A DNA stretch of 38,445 bases from Planctomycetaceae bacterium (lineage in GTDB: Bacteria > Planctomycetota > Planctomycetia > Planctomycetales > Planctomycetaceae), in NCBI GenBank assembly GCA_028284145.1, contig JANQSH010000151.1:1-38445 (forward strand), given 5' to 3'. The notes beneath the pieces are model-generated. The model was not told where the DNA came from. It saw nothing but the letters and a program-made list of their open reading frames with translations, and did no database searches. A program made the translations under genes and the position numbers. Positions 1 through 8,842 of the stretch are shown here, piece after piece; positions within the stretch are counted from its first letter, which is position 1, and every line of letters begins with the position of its first letter.

Positions 1-47
1 GCAGGCCGAAAGACATTCCTTGCGGCCACAAGAAAGCGTAATACGCT
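1..47 (-). repeat. Foldback repeat A, copy 1 (cut by window edge)
   Basis: On the minus strand it reads AGCGTATTACGCT (35-47), then a CTTGTGGC-like stretch, and ends in CGGCCTGC at base 1. This matches the first half of the family A element seen whole at 34619-34714. The remainder lies outside the window. Bases 1-486 hold no convincing gene. They contain this copy, repeat B (73-142), repeat C (364-449) and otherwise nothing recognised. Confidence 0.8.
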
Positions 48-72
48 ATAGCCTTTCACTTTCTTTAATCCG

Positions 73-142
73 ACGGACTTTTATCTGTGGCGGCTTACGC
101 ACCATCTGGAACGATAATAGCAGATCGAAAGACGCCATACTT
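73..142 (+). repeat. Repeat B, copy 1
   Basis: It begins with the same bases as the stretch at 34724 (ACGGACTTTTATCTGTGGCG), and similarity continues, with substitutions, through GATAATAGCAG and GCCATACTT. It starts 26 bases from repeat A copy 1, in opposite orientation. No open frame or known family is recognised in it. Confidence 0.65.
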
Positions 143-363
143 ATCCGTTTGCCGCTATAATTCTTCGGGTTAAACAACTCATTTCTGTAAAAAATCTGTT
201 GTGTTGACGGCTGGTCAGCTGGTTTCGAGTTTGATGCAGGCTCTGTCAGTTTCCCATTTCTCACTGATCTCCATCAGGACGGCGCTGTTGCGCCCCCTGA
301 ACGATTTCCGAGGACGGTTGCGAAGGCGGACTTTCCCGGGTATGACAACAGTTTACGGGACTG

Positions 364-449
364 TTCAAAACCTTTGCGTGTGGCTCAAAACCTCTGCGTG
401 CGGCGAATTCACTTTCTTCAGTGGACTTTTGCCACCAGCCGGTTTTGAA
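364..449 (+). repeat. Repeat C, copy 1
   Basis: The element is bounded by TTCAAAACC at the left and its exact complement GGTTTTGAA at the right. Internally there is a second TCAAAACC and a GTGGC/GCCAC pair, so it can fold back. The stretches GCGGCGAATTCAC and TTGCCACCAGCCGG recur in the copy at 16614-16671, and a shorter form is at 17950-17997. It ends 37 bases before the mutL start codon, so it lies in the mutL leader or promoter region. Confidence 0.7.
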
Positions 450-470
450 CTTGTTTCTACGGAGTTTTTG

Positions 471-477
471 GGAGGAG
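471..477 (+). promoter_or_regulatory. Ribosome binding site of mutL
   Basis: GGAGGAG lies nine bases before a TTG codon at 487. This fixes TTG 487 as the start rather than the in-frame GTG at 421, because residues homologous to MutL begin immediately after it. Confidence 0.75.
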
Positions 478-486
478 TCTTTTCTT

Positions 487-2484
487 TTGTCGCGCATTCG
501 CCAACTGGATGCTTTGGTGATCAACAGGATTGCCGCGGGTGAAGTGATCGAACGTCCCGCCAGCGTCGTCAAGGAGCTGATGGAGAACAGCGTCGATGCG
601 CTTTCCACGCGAATTGCCGTCGATGTGGCAGAGGGGGGAGCGGAGCTGATTCGCATCACTGATGACGGGAAAGGCATTCATCCCGATGACATGCTACTGG
701 CTGTCAGCAGTCACGCGACCAGCAAGCTTGCTTCGTCGGACGATCTTTTTGCCGTCCGCACGATGGGCTTTCGTGGAGAGGCGCTCGCGTCGATTGCCTC
801 GGTCAGCCGGATGCGAATTCGCAGTCGGCAGGAAGACTCCGACACCGGTTTGGAACTGGAGATTGACGGGGGAGAAGTCGGACAGCCGACTCCCTGTGGT
901 GCACCATTGGGAACGCAGATTGAAGTCCGGTCACTCTTCCTGAATACTCCTGTCCGCCGCAAGTTTCTCAAAACGAAGGCGACCGAGTTCGGCCACATCA
1001 GTGAACAGTTCACACGGATCGCCGTCTCGCATCCAAATCTGCACCTGACGCTCAAGCACAATAACAAGTCCGTATTTGAACTTCCTGCCACGCACGATTT
1101 GCGGGAACGGCTGCGAATGTTCTACGGCTCAGAATTGACCGGGCAGTTGATCCCCGTGGAATCAGAAGCGGGCGAAATTCGGCTGTGGGGTTACGTCGCC
1201 CATCCGAGCCAAAGCAAATCGACACGCAAGGGCCAATATCTGTTCCTTAACGGTCGCTGGATTCAGGATCGCTCTTTGCAACACGCATTGGGAGAAGCGT
1301 ACCGGGGATTGTTGATGGTTGGTCGGCATCCGATCGCTTTTCTGTTTCTGGAACTCCCGCCCGATCAAGTTGACGTCAACGTGCACCCGTCCAAAGTGGA
1401 GGTCCGTTTTCGCGATGCACAGCAGTTGTATCGCCAGCTTCTCTCCACACTGCGGACAAAGTTCCTGGGAATGGATCTCCCCGGCACCATGAAACTTCCT
1501 GGCAACGCCGGCGGAGAAAGTCGAGCGAAGCCGGTCGATCCGGGAGAGCAGCAGCAGTTGCGGATGGACCTGGCGCACTGGGCCAGGGATGCGCTCTCGG
1601 ATCAGGCGGCTCATTTGAAATCGGGGGGGGACCTTCCACCCGCGACGATCTCCTCTTTCACTCCACCCCGAGACACCGATTTCGATCTTGCTGCAGAACA
1701 GGATCGAAATGGCTCAACCGATGATGGTTGGTCTTTGCCGGTCGGTCTTCCGACGCCGGGGGCAACGGCGGCTGTCGCCTCGCCCGTGATGCCCGGATTG
1801 AACCGTGCGAAGGAATCCGAAACAGAAGAACCGCAGCCGCAGCATTCGACTGACGACGAACGAGCCGGGGAGAATGCTCTCAATCAGGCGATTCCCTCTA
1901 TACCCGTTTCGCCCAACCGGGCGATTCAGGTTCACGACTGCTATCTGGTGCTGGAGACCAACGATGGATTAACAGTCATCGATCAGCATGCGTTGCATGA
2001 GCGGATCATGTACGAACATTTGCGAAAGCGGGTTCTCGCGGGCAACGTGGAATCGCAGAAACTGCTGGTGCCGGAGATAGTCGAACTTGGCCCGGATGAA
2101 CACGCGTTGCTGTTGGATCATCTGGAATTGATGTCGCAACTCGGTTTTCAGTTAGAAGAATTTGGTGGCGGAACATTGTTGCTGCAGAGTTATCCGGTAT
2201 TGATTCCGCGTGGGAATCTGTCGGAACTGGTCAGAGATGTGGCGGAGCAACTCGCCGTACCGGGGAAATCTCCGGAGCGTCGTGATATACTGGATCGCCT
2301 GTTGCACATGATGGCCTGCAAAGCGGCGATCAAAGCGGGACAACGATTGACGCCGGAGGAAATCGACAGTCTGCTGCAGCAACGTCATCTGGTCGATGAT
2401 GCTCACCATTGTCCGCATGGCCGACCGACGGCTCTGGTCCTCAGCCGGAATGAACTTGATCGTCAATTCGGCCGACTCGGTTGA
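487..2484 (+). CDS. mutL: DNA mismatch repair protein MutL (endonuclease type)
   Basis: This is the MutL ATPase/endonuclease that links mismatch recognition by MutS to strand incision. From the TTG start it is 665 residues. The N-terminal GHKL ATPase shows KELMENSVDA (catalytic Glu about 30, Mg-binding Asn about 34), TDDGKG, GFRGEALASI and the conserved VNVHPSKVEVRF. A variable Pro/Asp-rich linker follows. The C-terminal dimerisation domain carries DQHALHERIMYE at about 499, matching DQHA-x2-E-x4-E, plus ACKAAIKAG at about 610 and CPHGRP at about 642. These are the metal-binding endonuclease motifs of MutH-independent systems, so I infer nick-directed repair. The start is TTG with a GGAGGAG site. 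An upstream in-frame GTG would only add residues translated from repeat C. No mutS is in the window. The next gene, aroDE, follows after 97 bases on the same strand. Confidence 0.96.
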   Translation: MSRIRQLDALVINRIAAGEVIERPASVVKELMENSVDALSTRIAVDVAEGGAELIRITDDGKGIHPDDMLLAVSSHATSKLASSDDLFAVRTMGFRGEALASIASVSRMRIRSRQEDSDTGLELEIDGGEVGQPTPCGAPLGTQIEVRSLFLNTPVRRKFLKTKATEFGHISEQFTRIAVSHPNLHLTLKHNNKSVFELPATHDLRERLRMFYGSELTGQLIPVESEAGEIRLWGYVAHPSQSKSTRKGQYLFLNGRWIQDRSLQHALGEAYRGLLMVGRHPIAFLFLELPPDQVDVNVHPSKVEVRFRDAQQLYRQLLSTLRTKFLGMDLPGTMKLPGNAGGESRAKPVDPGEQQQLRMDLAHWARDALSDQAAHLKSGGDLPPATISSFTPPRDTDFDLAAEQDRNGSTDDGWSLPVGLPTPGATAAVASPVMPGLNRAKESETEEPQPQHSTDDERAGENALNQAIPSIPVSPNRAIQVHDCYLVLETNDGLTVIDQHALHERIMYEHLRKRVLAGNVESQKLLVPEIVELGPDEHALLLDHLELMSQLGFQLEEFGGGTLLLQSYPVLIPRGNLSELVRDVAEQLAVPGKSPERRDILDRLLHMMACKAAIKAGQRLTPEEIDSLLQQRHLVDDAHHCPHGRPTALVLSRNELDRQFGRLG

Positions 2485-2581
2485 AGGTGATCGGATCTCA
2501 TTTGCCGGTTGACGAACAACGGTGCCGCTTCATCAACTCTTCCGATTGGAAATCGACGAGTGAACAGTGAATTGATCACGG

Positions 2582-4126
2582 TTGATCGAGGTGAAAAAGA
2601 TAGTTGTGTCTCAATCGAAAATCTGTGTCAGCATTGGCCGTACGCGGCACAAAGCGATTGTCGCCGAACACCGACGTCTGGCTGAAGAGGGAGCGGATCT
2701 GGTCGAGTTGCGTCTGGACTGGTTGCAGCGCAATCCCGATTTGACGCGATTACTGCCGAATCGTCCGACTCCCTGTGTCATTACCTGTCGACGCAAAAGT
2801 GATCGTGGTCGGTGGGCCCATAAAGAAGAACAGCGAGTGGCATTGCTACGGGCTGCCATTGCTGCCGAGGCGGACTACGTCGATCTGGAAGATGATATCG
2901 CCCAGAGTATTCCCCGATTCAAAGGCTCACCGACGAAACGGATCATCAGCCATCATGATTTCGGTGGCACTCCGGAGAACCTGGAAGAGATCCACGAGCA
3001 GATGTGTCAACAGGATGCCGACCTGATCAAACTGGTCACGATGGCGAATTCCACCGCCGACAACATTCGTATGCTGAAACTCGTTGCCGACGCCAAGGTG
3101 CCGACGGTTGGTTTTTGCATGGGGGAACTGGGGCTGATCACGCGAATTCTGTGCGGTCGCTACGGTTCACCTTTTTCGTACGCCACATTCAGCCGCGAGC
3201 GGGAACTGGCACCGGGTCAGGTTGCCTTTGGTGATATGGGTCGGATTTACCGCTATGAGGAGATCAGCGAGAAGACCGAGGTGTTCGGCGTGTTGGGTGA
3301 TCCAATTGCCCACAGCCTGAGCCCGCTGTTGCACAATCTTGCCTTCCAGAAAGCCGGTTTGGATGCCGTCTATCTTCCACTCCGTGTGCCACGTGACCAG
3401 TTGGTACCAACGCTCAATCAATACGACTGGCTCGGCATTCGTGGTTACAGCGTCACCATTCCCCACAAGCAGGATGTGCTCAAAAAAGCCGACAGCCACG
3501 ACGACCATGCCCGCGAAATCGCAGCGGCGAATACGTTGTTCCGTGATGGCCAGAACCGTTGGCACGCCAGCAATACCGATTACGACGCGGCGTTAGCCAG
3601 TCTCAATCTGGGCATGAAATCAAATCTGTTCAAAGGGGATAACCTCAAAGGGCAACGGGTGCTGATGCTCGGAGCCGGCGGTGTGGCCCGCGCCGTTGCC
3701 GTTGGCGTCTTGCGGCAGGGAGCCGTGTTGACCATCACGAACCGCACGCAGAAGATAGGGATCAAGCTGGCCGAGGAATTGGAATGCCAGTTCATTCCCT
3801 GGGAAAACCGTGGAGCCGCCCATTGCGATATACTCATCAACTGCACGCCGGTGGGAATGCATCCCGAAGTGGACGAGACGCCGTTTCTGGCCAACTGGAT
3901 CAATGAAGGGACGCTGGTATTCGACACGATCTACAATCCGGAAAACACGCTGCTCATCAAGCAGGCCCGCGAACGGGACTGTGCGACGGTTTCCGGCGTC
4001 GAGATGTTTGTCCGGCAGGCGGCCGCACAGTTTGAGCGATTCACCAGCCAGCCGGCGCCTTTGGAATTGATGCGCGACCTCGTCCGCCAGGCGATTTCCC
4101 CGGTCGATACGCTCGGCTTGCGTTGA
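2582..4126 (+). CDS. aroDE: Bifunctional 3-dehydroquinate dehydratase / shikimate dehydrogenase (AroD-AroE fusion)
   Basis: It catalyses steps three and four of the shikimate pathway, 3-dehydroquinate to 3-dehydroshikimate to shikimate. Residues about 12-225 are a type I dehydratase, with His125 in SHHDFG, the Schiff-base Lys150 in LIKLVTMAN and Arg188 in ITRILCG. Residues about 233-505 are AroE, with SLSP for shikimate binding, Lys296 in VTIPHK, the Asn/Asp pair in ANTLF and NTDYDA, the Rossmann loop GAGGVAR, the NRT NADP-contact motif and a C-terminal GVEMFVRQAA. At 514 residues it matches a full two-domain fusion, as in plants and some bacteria. The start is uncertain: TTG 2582 and GTG 2591 precede GTG 2606, and the last has GAGGTG twelve bases upstream. 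It is convergent with the radical SAM gene. The gap between them holds GACGG/CCGTC and the palindrome CCGTGCACGG (4147-4156) but no T-run. Confidence 0.95.
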   Translation: MIEVKKIVVSQSKICVSIGRTRHKAIVAEHRRLAEEGADLVELRLDWLQRNPDLTRLLPNRPTPCVITCRRKSDRGRWAHKEEQRVALLRAAIAAEADYVDLEDDIAQSIPRFKGSPTKRIISHHDFGGTPENLEEIHEQMCQQDADLIKLVTMANSTADNIRMLKLVADAKVPTVGFCMGELGLITRILCGRYGSPFSYATFSRERELAPGQVAFGDMGRIYRYEEISEKTEVFGVLGDPIAHSLSPLLHNLAFQKAGLDAVYLPLRVPRDQLVPTLNQYDWLGIRGYSVTIPHKQDVLKKADSHDDHAREIAAANTLFRDGQNRWHASNTDYDAALASLNLGMKSNLFKGDNLKGQRVLMLGAGGVARAVAVGVLRQGAVLTITNRTQKIGIKLAEELECQFIPWENRGAAHCDILINCTPVGMHPEVDETPFLANWINEGTLVFDTIYNPENTLLIKQARERDCATVSGVEMFVRQAAAQFERFTSQPAPLELMRDLVRQAISPVDTLGLR

Positions 4127-4173
4127 CGGTCATTGGCCGTCTCCTGCCGTGCACGGGCTGGTGTCATTGCAAA

Positions 4174-5040
4174 TCAGGCAGAGCCGGGAAAGACTTCCGT
4201 CGGCAGACCCGCTCGCTCTTCGACACGTTTTGCAATTTGAGATAATTGCTCAGACGTCAGCGCTCCCACGTAATCTTCCGTCGGTCGTCGGGCGACTGTG
4301 TAGATCTGTACCAGCATGATCTCACCCCCGGCATCGCAGATCTCGACAAGCCGTTCGCAAAACGCTTCGATCTCTTCTTTGGGGGGAGCTTCGTTGTCGA
4401 CCGTCATGAACAGGCTTTGCAGCACGATGGGACGACGTTGGGCCGCCGCTGTGATGTTATCGAGCACGCGTCGGAACGGGATTTTCGTGCGGTCGATTTT
4501 CTGAAAGTATTCTTCGGTACCTGCTTCCAGCTTCGCCCAGACCTCTCCCCGGCTTTCATCCAGAATCTCCAAACCCGCCTGCACTGCCGGACGGTGCAAC
4601 ATGGAAGCGTTGGTGATCAACACCATCTTCACATCGTCCAGTGCAGCTTCGCGTTTGATCTGCGCGACTTGCCCAACGATCTGAGCGAAATTTTTGAACG
4701 TGGTCGGCTCGCCATCGCCGGAAAAGGCGAAATCATTTAACCGACGGTACTCAGGCCGAGTTGTGGAGAACTTCTCATCCTCGAACAGCTTCCCGGAAAC
4801 AATCCACTCAACCATCTCACGCAATTCGCGGTAGAGATCCTCGGTTTCGACGAACGTCGTCTCCGATTCACTGCGGCGGTCGACCTGACAGTAGATGCAA
4901 TCAAAGTTGCAGACTTTGTCGGGATTGAGGTTGATGCCGATCGAAACCCCTTTGCTGCGGCGCGAAACGACCGGGTAGACGAAGCGATTATCCCGCCAGT
5001 GTCGCGTGTGGTCGGTAAAGAGTGTTTCTCCGGTCGTCAT
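4174..5040 (-). CDS. Radical SAM protein (COG0731-like)
   Basis: This is a 288-residue radical S-adenosylmethionine enzyme. Cys44, Cys48 and Cys51 form the CxxxCxxC motif (CNFDCIYC) that binds the 4Fe-4S cluster. The preceding VYPVVSRRSKGVSIGINLNP block and the FSGDGEPT stretch resemble the uncharacterised COG0731-type radical SAM proteins of planctomycetes. The substrate cannot be named. I chose ATG 5040 because the 53 in-frame codons upstream mostly translate repeat A, and because the family starts a short distance before the VYPVVSR block. AGAAGG ten bases upstream serves as ribosome binding site and lies inside the repeat. The gene follows the SelD fusion on the same strand after 155 bases, with repeat A in between, so co-transcription is possible but unproven. 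Confidence 0.85.
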   Translation of the reverse strand: MTTGETLFTDHTRHWRDNRFVYPVVSRRSKGVSIGINLNPDKVCNFDCIYCQVDRRSESETTFVETEDLYRELREMVEWIVSGKLFEDEKFSTTRPEYRRLNDFAFSGDGEPTTFKNFAQIVGQVAQIKREAALDDVKMVLITNASMLHRPAVQAGLEILDESRGEVWAKLEAGTEEYFQKIDRTKIPFRRVLDNITAAAQRRPIVLQSLFMTVDNEAPPKEEIEAFCERLVEICDAGGEIMLVQIYTVARRPTEDYVGALTSEQLSQIAKRVEERAGLPTEVFPGSA

Positions 5041-5041
5041 T

Positions 5042-5138
5042 AGCAGTTTACCTTCTGGTGCGACGTCTCTGGCTCGTGGAGGGCTTATGTTTGAAGGCGG
5101 ATGGACGTTCATCGCGGCACAGAAGAGTGTAATACGCT
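5042..5138 (-). repeat. Foldback repeat A, copy 2
   Basis: Complete copy. On the minus strand it runs from AGCGTATTACACT (5138-5126) to GGTAAACTGCT (5052-5042). The radical SAM start codon follows one base later, so the element forms the immediate leader of that gene. It fills most of the 155-base gap behind selD. Its orientation relative to the downstream gene is opposite to copies 1, 3, 5, 6 and 7. Confidence 0.85.
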
Positions 5139-5195
5139 CATGGTATTCCGTTTCAGCGAATGAATGGTGATTTCCGAAATTATCGCATCCGACAC

Positions 5196-7436
5196 TCAAT
5201 CAACAATCAACCGGGGTGTAAAGTTCGCGGCTTCTGATGTTTCCACGATCTCTCCAATGTCCGACACTTTGGCGTAGCCAGCCGATTTCAGTGCTTCGGT
5301 CACTTCGGCTGCTTTCTCAGAGGCGACCCCAAACAGCATGCCACCGGAAGTCTGCGGATCAAACAATGCGTGAAATCCCGGAATGGTATTCAGGTTGCCT
5401 GCTGTGATTTCGAGTTGCGATTCCACCTCCCGGTTAGCGGTGTAGAGCGAACTCCGGACCCCCTCTTCACACAATTCCGCGAACCCGTCATACAGCGGGA
5501 GTTTTTCGAGATTCAGTTTGCCAATGGCTCGGCTGGCCCGCAACATTTCCAGCAGATGCCCGGCCAGGCCAAACCCGGTGATATCGGTTGCCGCTGTAAT
5601 TACATCACGATGTGTCAACGCGACCTGCATTGCACCTTCGTTACTGATCAGCATTATTTCGAGCAGGGCATCCATCCATTCGGCTCTGCACTTTGCCAGG
5701 TCATTTGCCGCAAGCAGGGTCGCTGTACCCAACGGTTTGGTCAGCAACAATCGATCGCCTGTCCCAAGACCGGCTTTCTTCAGGCCCTGTTGGGCATCAG
5801 GAAACTGGCCAACGACCGTGTAGCCGATGGTCAACTCACTTCCTTCGGTGGTATGTCCGCCGATGATTGTCGCGCCACACTTTTTTAATTCGTGCAGCCC
5901 GCCCGCCAGGAGTTGATAAAGTAATTCGGTCTGTTTGCGTGGTGGTCCTTCGGGAATTGTCACCGATGCCAGTGCCCCAACCGGTTGAGCGCCACTTGCC
6001 CAGAGATCACTGAGAGAATTCAACGCCGCGACACGTCCCACGATATACGGGTCATCGAGAAAGGGTTGAAAGAAATCGACCGAAAGGACGTGTGCCTTCC
6101 CTTGAGATAACTTGACCAGCGCCGCGTCGTCGGGGTGTTCCAACCCCTGCAGCACATCGGGATGGGTGGGCACGTCCAATTTTTCCAAAGCCGCGGAGAG
6201 AACCCCCGCCCCGACTTTGCCGCCACATCCTCTGCAGCGCATTTCGGGTGTTGTGTCAACTTTGGAAGCGGCAGTGGATTTCATCTCTTCGGTACCCATC
6301 GGCTCATACATCTGGTGCATTCGCATGAACTTTCGGTCGATGTAATCCTTCAGCTTCCAGGCCAGTCGCGAATGGATGGAAAACCCTTTGTACTCGGCAA
6401 TCGCGCGGCCATCGCCGGTCGAAAGCAGCGACAAAAACCCTTTTTGCGGGTGATATTCTTCCAAAGGGTGGCCATTCAGCAGCCGCTGGATATTTTCCCA
6501 TAAGACTGGTCCTTCGCGGACCGCGTAGACACCGGCCCTGGGTACGTTCTGATCCGTAAAAGAAGCCGTGTCACCCACAACGAATACCGGAAAGTCGGCA
6601 GTGGTTTTCAGTGTCGCGTCAACCAGCAGAAAACCTTCGTCCGATTTGGGCAGTTGAAAACCCGCCAGCACGGGCGGCGGAGCGGCACCGGTTGCCCAGA
6701 AAACGATGTCGGCCTCGATTGGATCGCCAGAAGAATCGACCAGTTCACCCCGATCATTTCGTTCCACCCGAACATTCGTTCTGATGGTGATGCCGCGCCG
6801 CAGCATTTCTTTACGTGCCAGCTGCGCGGTCTTGTCGTGATTTCCTTTCAGGATTTCTTTGTTCGAGTCGATCAGCGAAACCTGCGGCGATGTTCCCCTG
6901 TTTCGCAGAAGCGTGTCGATGCCAAGCGTCACTTCCACGCCGGCGGCACCGCCACCCACCACGGCAAAACGTGGCGACGTTCGTCGTGACTCATCGAGCC
7001 TGCCGATTGCGGACTGCAGGCGTTTGCGGAATGTCTGCATTGGCTTGATGCTGAGAATGCGGGGATCATCTTTCCAGATTTCGCGAGCCGAGGGAATCGA
7101 ACCGATACCAATGGAGGCAATGTCATAACGAATTGGTGGACGATCGGAAAATTGGACTTCACGCCGCTCGGGATCGAAGCCGGTCACATCGGAAACAATT
7201 AAACGAACGCTCGACCCGGCAGAAATGCGATACAGATCGATCTCCATTTCGTACGGTTCATACAGTCCGGCCAATGTGCCTGGCAACATGCCACTATAAG
7301 TTGCACGGCTGAAGGGCGAGACCAGCGTGAGTTGCACATTGGGGATTGGCTCCATTCGCCACTTTTTGACGATGTGCATATTGGTATGCCCGGCACCAAC
7401 CAGTACCAGATCGCGCGATGGCAGTTTTGAGAGCAT
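5196..7436 (-). CDS. selD: FAD/NAD(P) oxidoreductase-selenide, water dikinase fusion (SelD)
   Basis: SelD makes selenophosphate from selenide and ATP, the selenium donor for selenocysteine and for selenouridine in tRNA. This 746-residue protein has two parts. Residues 1 to about 380 are a pyridine-nucleotide-disulphide oxidoreductase-like flavoprotein, with GAGHTN at 14-19 for FAD, GGGAAG at 161-166 for NAD(P) and FVVGDTA at about 286-292. Residues from about 398 are SelD: RGCGGKVG carries the catalytic Cys404 and Lys407 (Cys in place of the selenocysteine some SelDs have), with SVDFFQPF, IIGGHTTEGSE and DPQTSGG further on. The architecture matches the known N-terminal-to-SelD family (TIGR03169). 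The flavin domain may reduce a selenium substrate for the kinase, which is inference. No selA, selB, selC or mnmH is in view. Confidence 0.94.
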   Translation of the reverse strand: MLSKLPSRDLVLVGAGHTNMHIVKKWRMEPIPNVQLTLVSPFSRATYSGMLPGTLAGLYEPYEMEIDLYRISAGSSVRLIVSDVTGFDPERREVQFSDRPPIRYDIASIGIGSIPSAREIWKDDPRILSIKPMQTFRKRLQSAIGRLDESRRTSPRFAVVGGGAAGVEVTLGIDTLLRNRGTSPQVSLIDSNKEILKGNHDKTAQLARKEMLRRGITIRTNVRVERNDRGELVDSSGDPIEADIVFWATGAAPPPVLAGFQLPKSDEGFLLVDATLKTTADFPVFVVGDTASFTDQNVPRAGVYAVREGPVLWENIQRLLNGHPLEEYHPQKGFLSLLSTGDGRAIAEYKGFSIHSRLAWKLKDYIDRKFMRMHQMYEPMGTEEMKSTAASKVDTTPEMRCRGCGGKVGAGVLSAALEKLDVPTHPDVLQGLEHPDDAALVKLSQGKAHVLSVDFFQPFLDDPYIVGRVAALNSLSDLWASGAQPVGALASVTIPEGPPRKQTELLYQLLAGGLHELKKCGATIIGGHTTEGSELTIGYTVVGQFPDAQQGLKKAGLGTGDRLLLTKPLGTATLLAANDLAKCRAEWMDALLEIMLISNEGAMQVALTHRDVITAATDITGFGLAGHLLEMLRASRAIGKLNLEKLPLYDGFAELCEEGVRSSLYTANREVESQLEITAGNLNTIPGFHALFDPQTSGGMLFGVASEKAAEVTEALKSAGYAKVSDIGEIVETSEAANFTPRLIVD

Positions 7437-7573
7437 GCCGAGGTCAGTTTTGCAGAATTCGGGAAGCCGTTTTCAGGGAGGCCAACGCGAAACGACCACG
7501 CTCATTTCCAGCGCGACCATTTTCGGCGGTGTCAATTTATCGTAGCGGCCTCCGACTCAGGATGCCAGCAACT

Positions 7574-8719
7574 TCATTCGCTGCGGCAATAAGGCAGGGC
7601 CATGAGTGCGTAGGCAGTGGCGAGGTTGGGATCTCCTTCGTACCAGCGTTCGGCTTTGTTGACCCAACTGCCATTTTTCTGCTGTTCAGCCGCCAGCTTG
7701 TTGACCAGATCGGACTTCCAGTCATGTTTCACACCTTTGTCGTCCTCCAATTGATCGACTTCCATCACGTTCAATGTTTTGGCAAACGTGTGATAGTAAT
7801 AGTAAAGCCCCTGTTGTCCCATGCCGGGGTTTTCCTTTACGGTGTAATTCCGCCGTGCCCAGTCGAAGGCGGCCTTCACACGTGGATCACCTTTCTTCAC
7901 ACCGGCGTAAATCATACTCTTTAGCCCTGCGTAAGTCATACTGGCATAGGAACGCAATCCACCATTGTCGGTCAAACCGGCTTGCGATGTCCCACCGGCG
8001 GCGGGTGTGTAGTAGAAACCACCGTCATTCACCTTGGCGGCAAAGGGCGTGTTATTATGTTCGGTTTCGAGATTTTGCGTTCGAGAAACGAACTTGAGTG
8101 CGTTCTGCATCGCCGGATCGTCTTCCTTCACGCCGGCCACTTTGAGAGCTTCAATCAGAAATTGAGTGTTGGACAAATCGGGCCGCTGATGTTTCCCGTA
8201 ACCGGCGCCGCCAAATGCCGTGTCCGACTCTTCCAGCCCTTCCCCCTTATCCCATTGCAGGCCACGCAGGAATTTCTCGGCATTTTTGATCGCCTGATCG
8301 TACCTGCCATCTTCGTTCGCCCGATCGAATGCCAGCAATGTCAGGCAGGTTTCGTAGTTGCGGTGTCGACCTTGCGGGTAGTAGATGCCGCCATCTTTCT
8401 GTACATAGCTTTCCAGATGTTTCAACGCTTTTGTGACATTCGGGTCGGATGCGTCGACACCATTTTTGAGTAACCCAATCGTGCACAATGCGGTAATGCC
8501 CGGTGCCGTTGCGGATGTCCAACTGCCATCGTCAGATTGTGTCGTCTTGAGGAACTGGACGCCTTTCGCTGTCATCCTGTCGATCTTTTTATCGAGTTCA
8601 TTCGCATGCCCCGATTTGAAGGGCAAAATTCCGGTCGTCAGGATGGCTAACGCGAGAATGCCCGTGAAAGTGCGGCTGAAACCAAACCGTTGCTTTGTCA
8701 TGATTTCCCTCTGCGTCAT
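7574..8719 (-). CDS. Secreted squalene-cyclase/prenyltransferase-repeat protein
   Basis: This is a 381-residue exported protein with an alpha/alpha-toroid fold of the squalene-cyclase or prenyltransferase beta-subunit type. An N-terminal hydrophobic stretch (about 17-34) ending near SGHAN acts as a signal peptide. The mature part has repeats with QW-like motifs: [28 protein letters not shown] and EQQKNGSW. It lacks the DxDD catalytic motif of true squalene-hopene cyclases, so an enzymatic role is unsupported and a structural or binding role is more likely. I chose ATG 8719 because GAGGAG lies just upstream. A second ATG at 8701 has its own GAGGG, since the site-plus-start unit is duplicated. 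It is a distant relative of the tandem pair at 25286-28984. The DUF1559 gene lies upstream on the same strand. Confidence 0.82.
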   Translation of the reverse strand: MTQREIMTKQRFGFSRTFTGILALAILTTGILPFKSGHANELDKKIDRMTAKGVQFLKTTQSDDGSWTSATAPGITALCTIGLLKNGVDASDPNVTKALKHLESYVQKDGGIYYPQGRHRNYETCLTLLAFDRANEDGRYDQAIKNAEKFLRGLQWDKGEGLEESDTAFGGAGYGKHQRPDLSNTQFLIEALKVAGVKEDDPAMQNALKFVSRTQNLETEHNNTPFAAKVNDGGFYYTPAAGGTSQAGLTDNGGLRSYASMTYAGLKSMIYAGVKKGDPRVKAAFDWARRNYTVKENPGMGQQGLYYYYHTFAKTLNVMEVDQLEDDKGVKHDWKSDLVNKLAAEQQKNGSWVNKAERWYEGDPNLATAYALMALPYCRSE

Positions 8720-8732
8720 GATTCTCCTCTGC
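8697..8732 (-). repeat. In-frame tandem duplication of ribosome binding site and start codon
   Basis: Two adjacent 18-base units, GTCATGATTTCCCTCTGC (8697-8714) and GTCATGATTCTCCTCTGC (8715-8732), differ at two positions. On the minus strand each reads as a purine-rich binding site followed by ATGAC. The unit length is six codons, so the gene has two in-frame starts (8719 and 8701), each with its own site. Confidence 0.8.
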
Positions 8733-8842
8733 ACGAATGCGTATCTTGTTGAATTTGGAATGCCGTTGATCGGAAGCGTTACACTGATATTGTATCCGGT
8801 ATTGTTCCGCTGGCAGGCGGGATGGTGCCTTTTTATCCGAAT

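Noticed and set aside
4125-4156. Two small inverted repeats between aroDE and the radical SAM gene as a bidirectional terminator
   Set aside because: No T-run follows on either strand, and the arms are short.
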